Assembly: GCF_011299575.1 (NCBI RefSeq)
Contig: NZ_CP049863.1
Span: 1,116,001 to 1,180,000, forward strand
Reading direction: 5' to 3'
From: Leucobacter viscericola
GTDB taxonomy: Bacteria > Actinomycetota > Actinomycetes > Actinomycetales > Microbacteriaceae
Length of the DNA: 64,000 nucleotides
Shown: piece after piece, positions 29,565 through 38,299 of the stretch
How positions within the stretch are numbered: the first letter of the stretch is position 1
Layout: each line of letters opens with the position of its first letter
Position numbers and translations under genes: made by a program
Notes under the pieces: model-generated
Seen by the model: the letters and a program-made list of their open reading frames with translations, nothing else
What the model was told of the DNA's origin: nothing
Databases searched by the model: none

Positions 29565-30751
29565 TCGACGGTCCTTTCGTTTGCGGAGCCGGGTGCGGGC
29601 TTCGCGAGCTTCTGTGGTTTTGTGCGCTTCAACGTTATCAAGCCCCGCTGAGCAGCTGCGTCACGCACTCGCTCGGCGGGGAACAGCAGCATCAGCAGAG
29701 TCGCCACTCCCCCAACGACGAGCACAATAATCGGCCAGAGGAAGGCCTGCGTCGTAAACACGAGCAACATGGCCACGGAGAGAGCCGCAGTGCCGAGGTA
29801 GAAGATCAGCACCGCTTGCAGCGGCGAGTGACCCATATCGAGCAATCGGTGGTGCAGGTGAAGGCGATCCGCGGTGAACGGGCTCTTGCCCGCCTTCAGG
29901 CGCCGGATCACAGCGAGCGAGAAGTCGATGAGAGGCAGCGCGAGTACGGCAATCGGAAGAATGATCGGCACGTAGCTCGCGAGCACCAGATTCATATCGA
30001 GAACGCCGGGGGTGAGCTGTCCCGTAACTGAGACTGTCGAGGTCGCCATGAGCAGGCCAACGAGGAGCGCACCGGTGTCTCCCATAAACATGCGCGCCCG
30101 GTGCCAATTGAAGGGGATGAAACCAACGCAGATTCCGACCAGTACGGCGGCGATAAGGCTGGCAAACGTGACGGACTCGTCAGCCCCAACCTGCTGGGTC
30201 AGCAGCCTCGTGTAGATAAAGAAGACCGAGTTTGCGATGATCGCGACGCCCGCCACTAAACCGTCAAGGCCATCAACAAAGTTCACCGCGTTCATGACGA
30301 GCGTCATCAAGAAAACTGTGAGCACAAAGTTCACGGCAGGGGACGCGACAACCCTCGTGTCGCCAAACGGCAGCGAGATGATCTGCAAGCCGTTCACGGC
30401 AAGCAACCCCGTGGCCGCAAGCTGGGCCGCAAGCTTGATCATCCAGTCGAGGTCAAGCAAGTCGTCGAGAATTCCGACCCCGGCAACAATGGCGCAGGCG
30501 CCCATGAGCGCCCAGACCTCGCTGCTTCCCTCGAAGAGAGAGGCGAATTCGCTCTGCGTTCCAGCGATCCCGAACGCGGCGAAGACTCCGAGCAGCATGG
30601 CGATGCCGCCGAGCCGGGGCGTGGGAGTGCTGTGTACGTCGCGGGCCCTCACCTCGGGCGCGAGCTTGAAGCGTCGGCTGAGGCGGAGCACCACAAAGGA
30701 TGCCACCGCGGTCACAGCCGCCGCTATCAAAAACGCGATGAGGTACGCCAT
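29561..30751 (-). CDS. wecA: WecA/TagO-type undecaprenyl-phosphate sugar-1-phosphate transferase
   Basis: A 396-residue polytopic enzyme of the MraY/WecA family that transfers a sugar-1-phosphate from UDP-sugar to undecaprenyl or decaprenyl phosphate, starting cell-wall glycopolymer synthesis. Seen: DDLLDLDW near residue 99, NAVNFVDGLDGLVAG near 158, GFIPFNWHRARMFMGDTGALLVGLL near 208, and a cytoplasmic HLHHRLLDMGHS box near 290. About 11 transmembrane helices. Usual partner of sua5 and atpI in actinobacteria. Confidence 0.9.
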   Translation of the reverse strand: MAYLIAFLIAAAVTAVASFVVLRLSRRFKLAPEVRARDVHSTPTPRLGGIAMLLGVFAAFGIAGTQSEFASLFEGSSEVWALMGACAIVAGVGILDDLLDLDWMIKLAAQLAATGLLAVNGLQIISLPFGDTRVVASPAVNFVLTVFLMTLVMNAVNFVDGLDGLVAGVAIIANSVFFIYTRLLTQQVGADESVTFASLIAAVLVGICVGFIPFNWHRARMFMGDTGALLVGLLMATSTVSVTGQLTPGVLDMNLVLASYVPIILPIAVLALPLIDFSLAVIRRLKAGKSPFTADRLHLHHRLLDMGHSPLQAVLIFYLGTAALSVAMLLVFTTQAFLWPIIVLVVGGVATLLMLLFPAERVRDAAAQRGLITLKRTKPQKLAKPAPGSANERTVE

Positions 30752-30753
30752 GG

Positions 30754-31419
30754 TTACTCTTCGATCGTCACCTTTGGCAGCAGCTCAGCGATCGCCTCGC
30801 GACTGACGGCCCCTTGGCGCAAGACGCGCAGACTACCGCCCTCTTCAGTGAGCTTGGTTGCATCGATGATCGTCGAGGCGAGACCGTCGCCGTCGCTCTC
30901 ACCAGCTTCGAGGTAGACCGCAACCGAATCTCCGAGCATTTCGCGCGCGGCCTCGGCGGTGCGCCCGGCCGGTTCGCCGTTTTTGTTTGCGGACGAGACC
31001 GCGAGAGGCCCGGTTTCCCGCAGCAGCTCAAGCGCGAGGGGGTGGTTCGGGATCCGCAGCGCCACCGTGCCGCCCGTGTCACCGAGATCCCAGCTCAGCG
31101 ATGGGTTTGCCTGCGTAATGATGGTGAGCGCACCGGGCCAGAAGGCCTCGGCCAGCTGACTCAGAGGAGTTGTCACCTCTGCCGCGAGCGCTGCGAGCGT
31201 CGCAGAGTTCGGGATCAGTACCGGCGGCGGCGACTGCCTGCCGCGCCCCTTCGCGTCGAGCAGCCGCTGCACGGCGTCGGGACTGAACGCGTCAGCCGCG
31301 ACCCCGTACACAGTGTCGGTGGGGAGAACAACAAGTTCACCCCGCCCAAGGGCGTGCCGCGCAGTGCGGGTACCCGAAAGCAGCTGGGAACTATCAGAGC
31401 AGTCAAAGACCTCGGCCAT
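30754..31419 (-). CDS. L-threonylcarbamoyladenylate synthase
   Basis: A 221-residue YrdC/Sua5-fold enzyme that makes threonylcarbamoyl-AMP for the t6A modification of tRNAs reading ANN codons. Contains LVVLPTDTVYGVAADAFSPDAVQRLLDAKGR, the nucleotide and ion site, and GPLAVSSANKNGEPAGRT. This is the short form without the C-terminal Sua5 domain. ATG at 31419 chosen over an in-frame start 33 bp upstream. Lies 39 bp after prmC and 2 bp before wecA. Confidence 0.92.
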   Translation of the reverse strand: MAEVFDCSDSSQLLSGTRTARHALGRGELVVLPTDTVYGVAADAFSPDAVQRLLDAKGRGRQSPPPVLIPNSATLAALAAEVTTPLSQLAEAFWPGALTIITQANPSLSWDLGDTGGTVALRIPNHPLALELLRETGPLAVSSANKNGEPAGRTAEAAREMLGDSVAVYLEAGESDGDGLASTIIDATKLTEEGGSLRVLRQGAVSREAIAELLPKVTIEE

Positions 31420-31458
31420 AACTCGCAAGTTTAGGGCACGTTGCTTATGCAAATCCCT

Positions 31459-32367
31459 TTAGTCGTCGTTTGCAATTGCAGTAGTGGTGCGATCGCGGCC
31501 GGTGAGGTCCTGGTGGGTCGCGGCCGCGCGCCAGCCATCAGCGGTAAGCAGATCCCGGATCATGCGCCCCTGCAGTTCAGCGTGCTCAAGCACGAGCAGG
31601 CCTCCCGGCACGAGCAGATCCCGCGCTACACGACTAATAATGCGCACAATATCGAGGCCGTCGGCGCCTCCGTAGAGCGCGAGCTCGGGGTCGTGATCCC
31701 GAACTTCAGGATCCCGGGGCACCATGTCTGCCGGCACGTATGGCGGGTTCGAAACGAGCACATTGACTCGACCCCGCAGCGGCGCGAAGGATCGACTAAG
31801 CTGCGTGGATTCCCAGTCTCGGCGGTCGAGATCCGCAATGTCGCCCAGCGTCAGTTCGACGCGGCCCCCACCGAGCGCGGTCACGTTGCGACTGGCCCAG
31901 GCGTGCGCTTCGACGCTCTTCTCGACTGCCCACACTCGAGCGGTGGGCACCTCGTTCGCGAGTGAGAGCGCGATCGCGCCGCTGCCGGTGCAGAGGTCCA
32001 CGGCGATGGGTTCAGCGCTTGGAACCTGCTGCAGCGCATCGATGGCGAACTGCGCGACAGACTCCGTTTCTGGCCTCGGGATAAACACCCCTGGCCCAAC
32101 CGCCAGCTCGATACCGCGGAACGGCGCCTTTCCAGTGAGGTGCTGGAGCGGCACGCGGTAAGCGCGCTCCCCTGCGAGATCGCGGATCGCGTCCGCCTGC
32201 TGGGCAGTCACTGCGGACCCCATCACGGCGAGCGCCTGCACACGACCGCGAGATTCTTGCAGCACGTGTCCGACGATGAGCTCGGCGTCGGCTACCGGAT
32301 CCTCGATGCCGGCTTCGGCCAGTTCAGCACGGATTTCTTCGAGCAGCGTGTTCAGGTCGTGTGTCAC
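31459..32367 (-). CDS. prmC: Peptide chain release factor N5-glutamine methyltransferase
   Basis: A 302-residue SAM-dependent enzyme that methylates the GGQ glutamine of release factors. The N-terminal helical domain is followed by PRPETE, the SAM site AVDLCTGSGAIALSLA near residue 122 and the catalytic NPPYVP near 206. GTG start. In most actinobacteria it directly follows prfA; here a 9-kb block separates the two. Confidence 0.94.
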   Translation of the reverse strand: MTHDLNTLLEEIRAELAEAGIEDPVADAELIVGHVLQESRGRVQALAVMGSAVTAQQADAIRDLAGERAYRVPLQHLTGKAPFRGIELAVGPGVFIPRPETESVAQFAIDALQQVPSAEPIAVDLCTGSGAIALSLANEVPTARVWAVEKSVEAHAWASRNVTALGGGRVELTLGDIADLDRRDWESTQLSRSFAPLRGRVNVLVSNPPYVPADMVPRDPEVRDHDPELALYGGADGLDIVRIISRVARDLLVPGGLLVLEHAELQGRMIRDLLTADGWRAAATHQDLTGRDRTTTAIANDD

Positions 32368-32444
32368 CGCTCCACTCTGCCATATCCCAGGTCATGCTTC
32401 GTCACAGTACATAACGTGGGAATAATCCTCAGATAAGCTGACGC

Positions 32445-32450
32445 TATAGT
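32445..32450 (+). promoter_or_regulatory. Candidate -10 box for cysK
   Basis: TATAGT at 32445-32450, 40 bp before the cysK start, in the only AT-rich part of the 123-bp gap between the divergent prmC and cysK genes. No clear -35 hexamer at 16-18 bp; upstream bases read ATAATC. A strong Shine-Dalgarno AAGGAG (32479-32484) precedes the ATG. Confidence 0.45.
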
Positions 32451-32490
32451 TTGTGAAGGATTTTTGGTCGAGCACTCGAAGGAGCCTCTC

Positions 32491-33425
32491 ATGGCACGGA
32501 CGTACGAAAACATTACGCAGGCATTCGGCAACACCCCACTGGTGCGGCTGAACCGCGTCACCGACGGCGCGGCCGCTGACGTCTACGCAAAGCTCGAGTT
32601 CTACAACCCGGCGGGCAGCGTGAAGGATCGCATCGGCATCGCAATTATTGATGCGGCCGAGGCCTCGGGCGAGTTGAAGCCCGGCGGCACGATCGTCGAG
32701 GGCACGAGTGGCAACACCGGAATCGCGCTCGCGTTTGTCGGAGCCGCCCGCGGTTACCGCGTGATCCTGACCATGCCCGAGACCATGAGCGTTGAGCGCC
32801 GCAAGCTGCTCGCAGCGTACGGCGCCGAGATTGTGCTCACCGAGGGCCCCCTCGGCATGAAGGGCGCGGTTGCGAAGGCCGAGGAGATCGCGGCGAACAC
32901 TCCGGGCGCAGTGCTCGCGAAGCAGTTTGGCAACCCGGCGAACCCCGCGATCCACCGCGCCACCACTGGCCCAGAGATCTGGAACGACACCGACGGCAGC
33001 GTCGACATCTTTGTTGCAGGCATCGGCACCGGTGGCACCATTACCGGAGCGGGTGGGTATCTCAAGGAGCAGAACCCGAACGTCAAGGTGATCGCGGTTG
33101 AGCCCATCGACTCGCCCCTGCTGACCGAGGGCAAGGCCGGCCCCACAAGATTCAGGGGCTGGGCGCGAACTTTGTGCCCGACATTCTGGATCGCGACGTG
33201 TACGACGAGGTCATCGATGTGACACTCGCCGATTCAATCGCGAAGGCTCGTGCACTCGGTACCGATGAGGGCATCCTCGCGGGCATCTCGGGTGGTGCCG
33301 CGGTGTGGGCTGCGACCGAGGTCGCAAAGCGCCCCGAGAATGCTGGCAAGAAGATCGTTGTGGTTGTGCCAGACTTTGGCGAGCGCTACTTCTCGACGGT
33401 ACTCTTCGAGGATCTCGCGGTTTAA
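32491..33425 (+). pseudogene. cysK: Cysteine synthase A, frameshifted
   Basis: A PLP-dependent O-acetylserine sulfhydrylase, last step of cysteine synthesis. The PLP lysine is in NPAGSVKDR near residue 43, the substrate loop [11 protein letters not shown] near 70, and the PLP-phosphate loop [10 protein letters not shown] near 178. After residue about 217 the frame breaks at a run of four C (33141-33144); adding one C gives [18 protein letters not shown] and the rest to the stop at 33425. Full length would be about 311 residues. Next gene is cysE, the partner that makes O-acetylserine. Either mutated or a base-calling loss. Confidence 0.92.
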
Positions 33426-33431
33426 CCGCTT

Positions 33432-33504
33432 GTCATTCTGCGCGAGGGACGAGTCGCAGAATCAGGTGGTAGATCCTGCGACTCGCAAGCTCGCGCAGGA
33501 TGAC
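33432..33504. repeat. Palindromic intergenic repeat, family B, copy 1
   Basis: A 73-bp element that folds back on itself: 33432-33446 pairs with 33490-33504 (15 bp, one G-U type difference), and GAGTCGCAGAAT (33451-33462) pairs with ATCCTGCGACTC (33473-33484, one mismatch) around a 10-base loop. It occupies most of the gap between cysK and cysE. A diverged copy keeping the TCATTCTGC / GCAGAA / ATCCTGC / GCAGGATG blocks is at 42661-42736. Confidence 0.8.
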
Positions 33505-33526
33505 GGAAGCATTTGAAAAGGACCAT

Positions 33527-34093
33527 GTGAGCATTTTTTCTCGCATTCGCGAAGACATCTCGGCGGCCCGCGCGCACGATCCTGCAGCGCGCGGGTCGCT
33601 TGAGGTGTTTTTTGTGTACTCCGGGTTGCACGCCGTGTGGTGGCACCGGGTGTCGCACAAGCTCTGGAACCGCGGCCGTCGGTTCTTGCCGCGAGCGATC
33701 TCGCAGGTCACAAGATTCTTTACCGGGATTGAAATTCACCCCGGTGCCACGATCGGTCGCCGACTGTTCATCGACCACGGCATGGGTGTTGTTATCGGCG
33801 AGACCGCGGTTGTTGGCGACGACGTACTCATTTACCACGGGGTCACACTCGGCGGAACGGGCCACCACGGCGGCAAACGCCACCCCACAATTGGGGATCG
33901 CGTGATCCTCGGGGCTGGCGCAAAGCTACTCGGCAATATCGAGCTCGGCCACGACAGCGCTGTGGGCGCCAACGCGGTTGTGGTGCACTCGGCTCCCCCA
34001 TGGACGACGCTCGTAGGGATCCCGGCCCACGGTCGCCCGCGCCGCGGCGCCCCGGCCGAGATGCCCGACGCCGCGGACTTTTACGTAATCTAG
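33527..34093 (+). CDS. cysE: Serine O-acetyltransferase (EpsC/CysE type)
   Basis: A 188-residue left-handed beta-helix acetyltransferase making O-acetylserine from serine and acetyl-CoA. The hexapeptide-repeat domain starts near residue 65 ([43 protein letters not shown]) with the catalytic histidines and GKRHPTIGD. It is the short form lacking the N-terminal helical extension of E. coli CysE. Start is GTG at 33527 with AAAAGGA just upstream; a longer in-frame ATG would begin inside the repeat at 33432-33504 and is rejected. Forms a cysteine-synthesis pair with cysK. Confidence 0.92.
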   Translation: MSIFSRIREDISAARAHDPAARGSLEVFFVYSGLHAVWWHRVSHKLWNRGRRFLPRAISQVTRFFTGIEIHPGATIGRRLFIDHGMGVVIGETAVVGDDVLIYHGVTLGGTGHHGGKRHPTIGDRVILGAGAKLLGNIELGHDSAVGANAVVVHSAPPWTTLVGIPAHGRPRRGAPAEMPDAADFYVI

Positions 34094-34099
34094 CGCGCC

Positions 34100-34696
34100 C
34101 TAGCCCGGGTTCAGCATGCCGCGCCAGGCGACTCTCAGGGCCGCTCGGCAGCGGTCGCGGGTCGCGGGGTCACTGAGCGAGTCGCCCCGCACCACGACCT
34201 GGTAGTAAAACACGCCGGTGATCAGGTCGCAGCACGCGTCGAAATCGAGATCCGCTCGCAGCTCCCCTCTCGCGACGCCGAGCTGCAGCAGTTCCAGCAG
34301 GCCCGCCCGTCGTCGAGTGATGTGAGAGTTCCAATAGGTCTGCTGCAGATCCCGATCCGCGAGCGAAAGCCGTAGCCTTGTGCGCAGCCTCTCCTCGGAG
34401 TAGCCAACCTCGGCGCCATCGCTTGAAAACGCCTCAAGCAGATTCTCGAGGAGGTCTCCCGAAAGACTGATGCCGTAGGGCGTGCGGCCACGATCCAGTG
34501 CCGCCGCGATCAGCTCTGTGATTCCCGGCCACCTGCGATAGATCGCCGCTTTACTCACTCCGCTCGCCTCAACTACTCTTCGCACAGATAGCGTCTCGCC
34601 CGATTCGAGCAAGGCCGAGACGCCCTCCAGCACACGCTCGTCGAGCGTCTGCGTTCGAGGCCGTCCCGGGCGACGCTCAACAGCCGTGTCAGCCAC
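34100..34696 (-). CDS. TetR family regulator of the phosphonate-transport operon
   Basis: A 198-residue TetR repressor. After a short basic N-terminus (ERRPGRPRTQTLDERVLEG) the helix-turn-helix is at about 33-55 with GVSKAAIYRRWPGITELI; the C-terminal half is the TetR_C type seen with this arginine-rich start. The GTG at 34696 overlaps the phosphatase gene by 8 bp, so it is the last gene of the phnD-phnC-phnE-phosphatase operon and probably controls it. A candidate operator is at 38192-38210. Confidence 0.85.
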   Translation of the reverse strand: MADTAVERRPGRPRTQTLDERVLEGVSALLESGETLSVRRVVEASGVSKAAIYRRWPGITELIAAALDRGRTPYGISLSGDLLENLLEAFSSDGAEVGYSEERLRTRLRLSLADRDLQQTYWNSHITRRRAGLLELLQLGVARGELRADLDFDACCDLITGVFYYQVVVRGDSLSDPATRDRCRAALRVAWRGMLNPG

Positions 34697-35537
34697 GCGC
34701 TGGCGCGAGTGCTCGTGCACGCAGGGCCTCAACCAGCGTGTCAGTGAGACCCTCTGCTCGCAGCGGCTGAAGCGGATCCCCGTAGCGCTCGGTGAGTGTG
34801 TCGAGCGCCTCGTGCATGGGAGCCTCCGAGAAAGCCTTACGGGTTGCCGCGCGAACGGCCTCATTCAGGTCAAACCCCATCCGCTGAATAAGCGGCGCAA
34901 GCACGGGCGAGATGCGCTGCTGGATCGCCTCGGAATTCTGACCGGTTACCACATAGTCGGCAACCACACTTTCCCGGCTCGCGCCGAGCGCCAGCAACAG
35001 CGAAGCTGCCAGCACACCCGTGCGATCCTGACCTGCGGCGCAGTGGAACGCGACGGCCCCCGGCGCATGAGCGATGACCGCGAGTGCGGTCACGATCTGC
35101 GGTGCGGCGGTCTCAAACATTCGCAGGTACATGGATCCGTAGGTGCTTTGATCCATCATGTTTTTGTGAGCATCAGTGCTGTTGGAGCCGCCCACGCCAC
35201 CCGCGGCGCTTCCGATGTTCGCCATCAGTGGCACGTGGTGGTGGCTCACCGCGCTCTGCGCGCCAAGCGGGCCGCGCCCGGTAATGTCAAGCTCGTCCTG
35301 CGAGCGCAGATCGATCACGGCCCGCAACCCACCGTTTACGAGCCCGTCAACGTAACCCGCGCTTGCTGTTGCGAGGTCATCGGCGCGGATCGCGAACCCT
35401 TCACGGACTCGGCCTCCCAGTACCGGAATCCCTCCCAGATCACGCAGGTTGACGGGCGGGGTGAGTGGGATCTCGCGCGATCCCGTCTCCGAGCTTTTGA
35501 GCAGAGAGTGAGCAGTGGTGTTGTCGATGAGTGTCAT
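34689..35537 (-). CDS. Tyrosine-phosphatase-family protein (Y_phosphatase3 type)
   Basis: A 282-residue protein of the bacterial PtpB-like group. N-terminal NLRDLGGIPVLGGRVREGFAIRADDL is the family start; the active-site P-loop reads HCAAGQDRTGV near residue 175 (HCxxGxDRT). Such enzymes act on phosphotyrosine, phosphoinositides or other phosphoesters. The ATG overlaps the phnE stop (ATGA) and has AAGGAAG upstream, so it is made together with the transporter. In this setting a small imported phosphoester is as likely a substrate as a protein. Confidence 0.87.
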   Translation of the reverse strand: MTLIDNTTAHSLLKSSETGSREIPLTPPVNLRDLGGIPVLGGRVREGFAIRADDLATASAGYVDGLVNGGLRAVIDLRSQDELDITGRGPLGAQSAVSHHHVPLMANIGSAAGGVGGSNSTDAHKNMMDQSTYGSMYLRMFETAAPQIVTALAVIAHAPGAVAFHCAAGQDRTGVLAASLLLALGASRESVVADYVVTGQNSEAIQQRISPVLAPLIQRMGFDLNEAVRAATRKAFSEAPMHEALDTLTERYGDPLQPLRAEGLTDTLVEALRARALAPARG

Positions 35538-36382
35538 GTGATCTTCCTTCGAATGATGGCGCTCAGCTGGTCGATGACCGTCACGAGCACGATGATGCAG
35601 ATAACGATGGCGCTGAGGTGACCGTAGTCATACATCTTCATCGCCGTGGTGAGTTCGAGGCCGATGCCTCCGGCGCCCACCATGCCGAGGATCGTCGCGC
35701 CGCGCACGTTGCCCTCAAAGAGCAGGAGTGTGTAGGAGACCAGAAGCGGGGCCGCCTGCGGCAGCACACCGTACTGGGTGATCTGACGCTGTGAGGCTCC
35801 CACCGCGCGCATCGCGGTCATCGGTCCGTCGTCAACGGATTCCATCGCTTCGGCGAAAACCTTGCCGATCGATCCGATCGATCCAACGGTCATTGCGAGA
35901 ATGCCCGCGAACGGGCCGAGCCCGACCGCCGAGACGAACATCAGCGCAAACACCAGGTCTGGCAGGGAGCGGATGACGTTCATTAACCAGCGTGTTGGGT
36001 AGTACAGCCACTTGGGTGCGATGTTGGAGGCCGCCCCAAATGCGACCACCAAAGACAGCACGGCTCCGAGCGCAGTGCCCACAACCGCCATCTGCAGGGT
36101 CTCAATGAGCAGCGACACGATCGTGCCGAATTTCTCCCACGTCGGCGGAAACATGCGCGAGATGAACGTCACCATGTTCACGGAGCCCTCACCGAGCTTG
36201 GCGAAGTCGAACTTTGCTCCGACGAACGACCAGATGAGGATCAGCACAACCAGTGGCAGCCCGAGCATAAAGCGAGCGCGCGGCACCCGGAAGGCGCGCT
36301 CGAGGCGCACACGCTTGGCAGCATCAAGCTGCGGGCGCTGGGATTTGTTCTTACGATCCGTGTCAGGCGGCGAGAGCACCAT
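35534..36382 (-). CDS. phnE: Phosphonate-type ABC transporter permease
   Basis: A 282-residue inner-membrane permease with about six helices. The EAA-loop is AMESVDDGPMTAMRAVGASQRQITQYGVLPQAAPLLVSYTLLLFEGNVRGATILGMVGAGGIG, characteristic of PhnE. The ATG at 36382 lies inside the phnC end (20-bp overlap), and GGAGG is 9 bp upstream. Confidence 0.9.
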   Translation of the reverse strand: MVLSPPDTDRKNKSQRPQLDAAKRVRLERAFRVPRARFMLGLPLVVLILIWSFVGAKFDFAKLGEGSVNMVTFISRMFPPTWEKFGTIVSLLIETLQMAVVGTALGAVLSLVVAFGAASNIAPKWLYYPTRWLMNVIRSLPDLVFALMFVSAVGLGPFAGILAMTVGSIGSIGKVFAEAMESVDDGPMTAMRAVGASQRQITQYGVLPQAAPLLVSYTLLLFEGNVRGATILGMVGAGGIGLELTTAMKMYDYGHLSAIVICIIVLVTVIDQLSAIIRRKIT

Positions 36383-37217
36383 CAGCGTCACCCTCCTCAG
36401 CATCGTGCTCGTAGAGCGGCTGGAGTGCCGCTGCGTCGAGCTGACGGGTAGGGGCCGAGACGAGCACCTCGCCGTGCCGGAGGCCGATGATGCGGTCCGA
36501 GTGCTGCAGCGCGAGCGGCAGCACGTGGAGGCTCACCAGCACGGGGATGCCGTCTTCACGGGCGATCTGCTGTAACAGCTCGAGCACCGAGTGGGACATC
36601 TTCGGATCGAGCGAGGCGACCGGCTCATCAGCAAGAATGAGCTTCGGGCTCTGCATGAGGGCTCGAGCGATGGCGACCCGCTGCTGCTGGCCTCCCGAGA
36701 GCGTTCGGGCCTGATCCTTTGCTTTGTGTGCGATCCCGACCCGATCCAACAGTTCCAGCGCCCGCTTACGGTGTGCGCTCGTAAAACCACCGACGAGGTT
36801 CAGCGGACCCGCGTTGTGCAGTGCACCCGTCAGCACGTTCGTGAGCACACTCAGCCGACCGACGAGATTGAATTGCTGGAACACCTGTCCGACCGAGGCC
36901 CGCACGTCGCGCAACTGTCCACGCTGCAGGTTCTTGAGGTCAAACCCCACGACCCGCGCTTCGCCACCACTGACGGGTGCGAATCCGGTGAGGCTCTTCA
37001 TCAGGGTTGACTTGCCGGATCCCGAAGAGCCCAACAGGGCGACCATCTCACCGGGAAACAGTTCGAGGTCGACGCCGTCAAGCACCACAGCGTCTTCGTT
37101 GTAGGCAACCTTGAGGTTGCGCACGGAAACCAGCGGAAGCTGCTGCCTGATCTCATCGGTGTTGGGGTTTGGGGCGTGCACGTCGTTAGCCACGGGCTTG
37201 CTGAGTGTCATAGACAT
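36363..37217 (-). CDS. phnC: Phosphonate-type ABC transporter ATP-binding protein
   Basis: A 284-residue cassette. Walker [10 protein letters not shown] near residue 63, signature [15 protein letters not shown] near 168 and Walker [13 protein letters not shown] are intact. Start ATG with GAGGGA 6 bp upstream, 15 bp after phnD. The family imports phosphonates, phosphite or phosphate esters. Confidence 0.9.
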   Translation of the reverse strand: MSMTLSKPVANDVHAPNPNTDEIRQQLPLVSVRNLKVAYNEDAVVLDGVDLELFPGEMVALLGSSGSGKSTLMKSLTGFAPVSGGEARVVGFDLKNLQRGQLRDVRASVGQVFQQFNLVGRLSVLTNVLTGALHNAGPLNLVGGFTSAHRKRALELLDRVGIAHKAKDQARTLSGGQQQRVAIARALMQSPKLILADEPVASLDPKMSHSVLELLQQIAREDGIPVLVSLHVLPLALQHSDRIIGLRHGEVLVSAPTRQLDAAALQPLYEHDAEEGDADGALAA

Positions 37218-37232
37218 TGTGGATCCCTCGAC

Positions 37233-38153
37233 CTATCCGAGGTCCGAGATATCTACGCCGGCGATTGCGGCGATGTCAACGAACGGCTGGAACATCTCTT
37301 TCTTCGGCTCGAGCACAGGCTTTGTACCCTGCATGGCCTCCATCATCGCGCCGAGACGCTTGCTGTTTTTTGTGGTAAAGACATCGGGCAGGGACTTGAG
37401 CAGCAGTTCGCGCTTGTCGCTCGCGAGGTTTTGGTCGGCGAGCACCGCCACCGAAACGGGCATCGAGGCGCTCTCACCGATGGACCGAGTCTCTCCCTTT
37501 GCAAAGGGGAACATCGCGTTACCCTGCCCCGCCATCTTCGGGAAGATCGTCGAGGTGCAGGCAACGTCAGCCTGGCCCTCTTTGAGCGCGGTAAAGCTCA
37601 TGTCGTGTCCGCCGGAGAACATCGCCTTGTAGTCTTTGTCTTTTTCCAGGCCCGCCTCGTGCAGCATCGCCACCGGCATGAAGTAGCCCGAGCTTGACGC
37701 GGGATCCGCGAACGCAACCACCGTTTCTGGGGTGATGTCCTTGAGCGTCTTCAGTTTTGAGTTATCGAGCACCAGACAGGTTGACACCGGTTCGTCATTG
37801 CCGGGCCAGGCAATGAGCGCGTCGACTTCACCGGTGTTGACGGCGAGAGCAGAGGGAAAGCCGCTCATGAAACCGATGTCAACGTGGTGGTTGCGGATGG
37901 CCTCAACAACCGCGGTGTAGTCGGGCACGTCAACGATTTCGACCTTGCGCCCGGTCTCCTCCTCGACGAGTGCAGCGAACGCCTGAATGGGGTTCTCCGC
38001 TGTTGGATCGTCGCCCAGCGGCGTCGCGGCAAAGGTGATGGGAGCGTTCGGATCGGAGGCTGACGGGTCTGCCTCGGCGGGAGTTGAACACGCGGTGAGT
38101 GCGAGGGCGCCAATGGCGAGGATTCCGAGGGCGCTCGTGAAACGGATACGCAT
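37233..38153 (-). CDS. phnD: Phosphonate/phosphite ABC transporter substrate-binding lipoprotein
   Basis: A 306-residue lipoprotein. The signal peptide ends in the lipobox LTAC (Cys at about 21). The mature part has ITFAATPLGDDP, NHHVDIGFMSGFPSALAVNTG and SSSGYFMPVAMLHEAG, the PhnD-family ligand loop. First gene of the transporter operon. No C-P lyase, phosphite dehydrogenase or phosphonatase gene is nearby, so the true ligand could be another phosphorus ester. ATG 38153 follows a long G-rich leader. Confidence 0.88.
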   Translation of the reverse strand: MRIRFTSALGILAIGALALTACSTPAEADPSASDPNAPITFAATPLGDDPTAENPIQAFAALVEEETGRKVEIVDVPDYTAVVEAIRNHHVDIGFMSGFPSALAVNTGEVDALIAWPGNDEPVSTCLVLDNSKLKTLKDITPETVVAFADPASSSGYFMPVAMLHEAGLEKDKDYKAMFSGGHDMSFTALKEGQADVACTSTIFPKMAGQGNAMFPFAKGETRSIGESASMPVSVAVLADQNLASDKRELLLKSLPDVFTTKNSKRLGAMMEAMQGTKPVLEPKKEMFQPFVDIAAIAGVDISDLG

Positions 38154-38191
38154 AGGTGTGCCTTTCGGGGGAGGCGGGTTGTCCCGCTGCG

Positions 38192-38210
38192 GTGTCGAAA
38201 TTTGCGACAC
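38192..38210. promoter_or_regulatory. Palindromic operator candidate upstream of phnD
   Basis: GTGTCG-aaatttg-CGACAC, perfect 6-bp arms with a 7-bp AT-rich centre, 39 bp upstream of the phnD start. Size and position suit a TetR dimer, and the operon ends with a TetR gene. No other copy seen nearby. Confidence 0.5.
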
Positions 38211-38299
38211 TCACAGCACACCAGGTGAAGGTGTCCGGCAATTACGAGAACGGCATACTCGGAATAGAACGAATAATGAACAGTCGTTGAACTCGTGAG

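Noticed and set aside
33500..33526. Upstream ATG at 33500 as the cysE start
   Set aside because: It begins inside the family B repeat and has no proper ribosome-binding site; the GTG at 33527 matches the family N-terminus and has AAAAGGA upstream.
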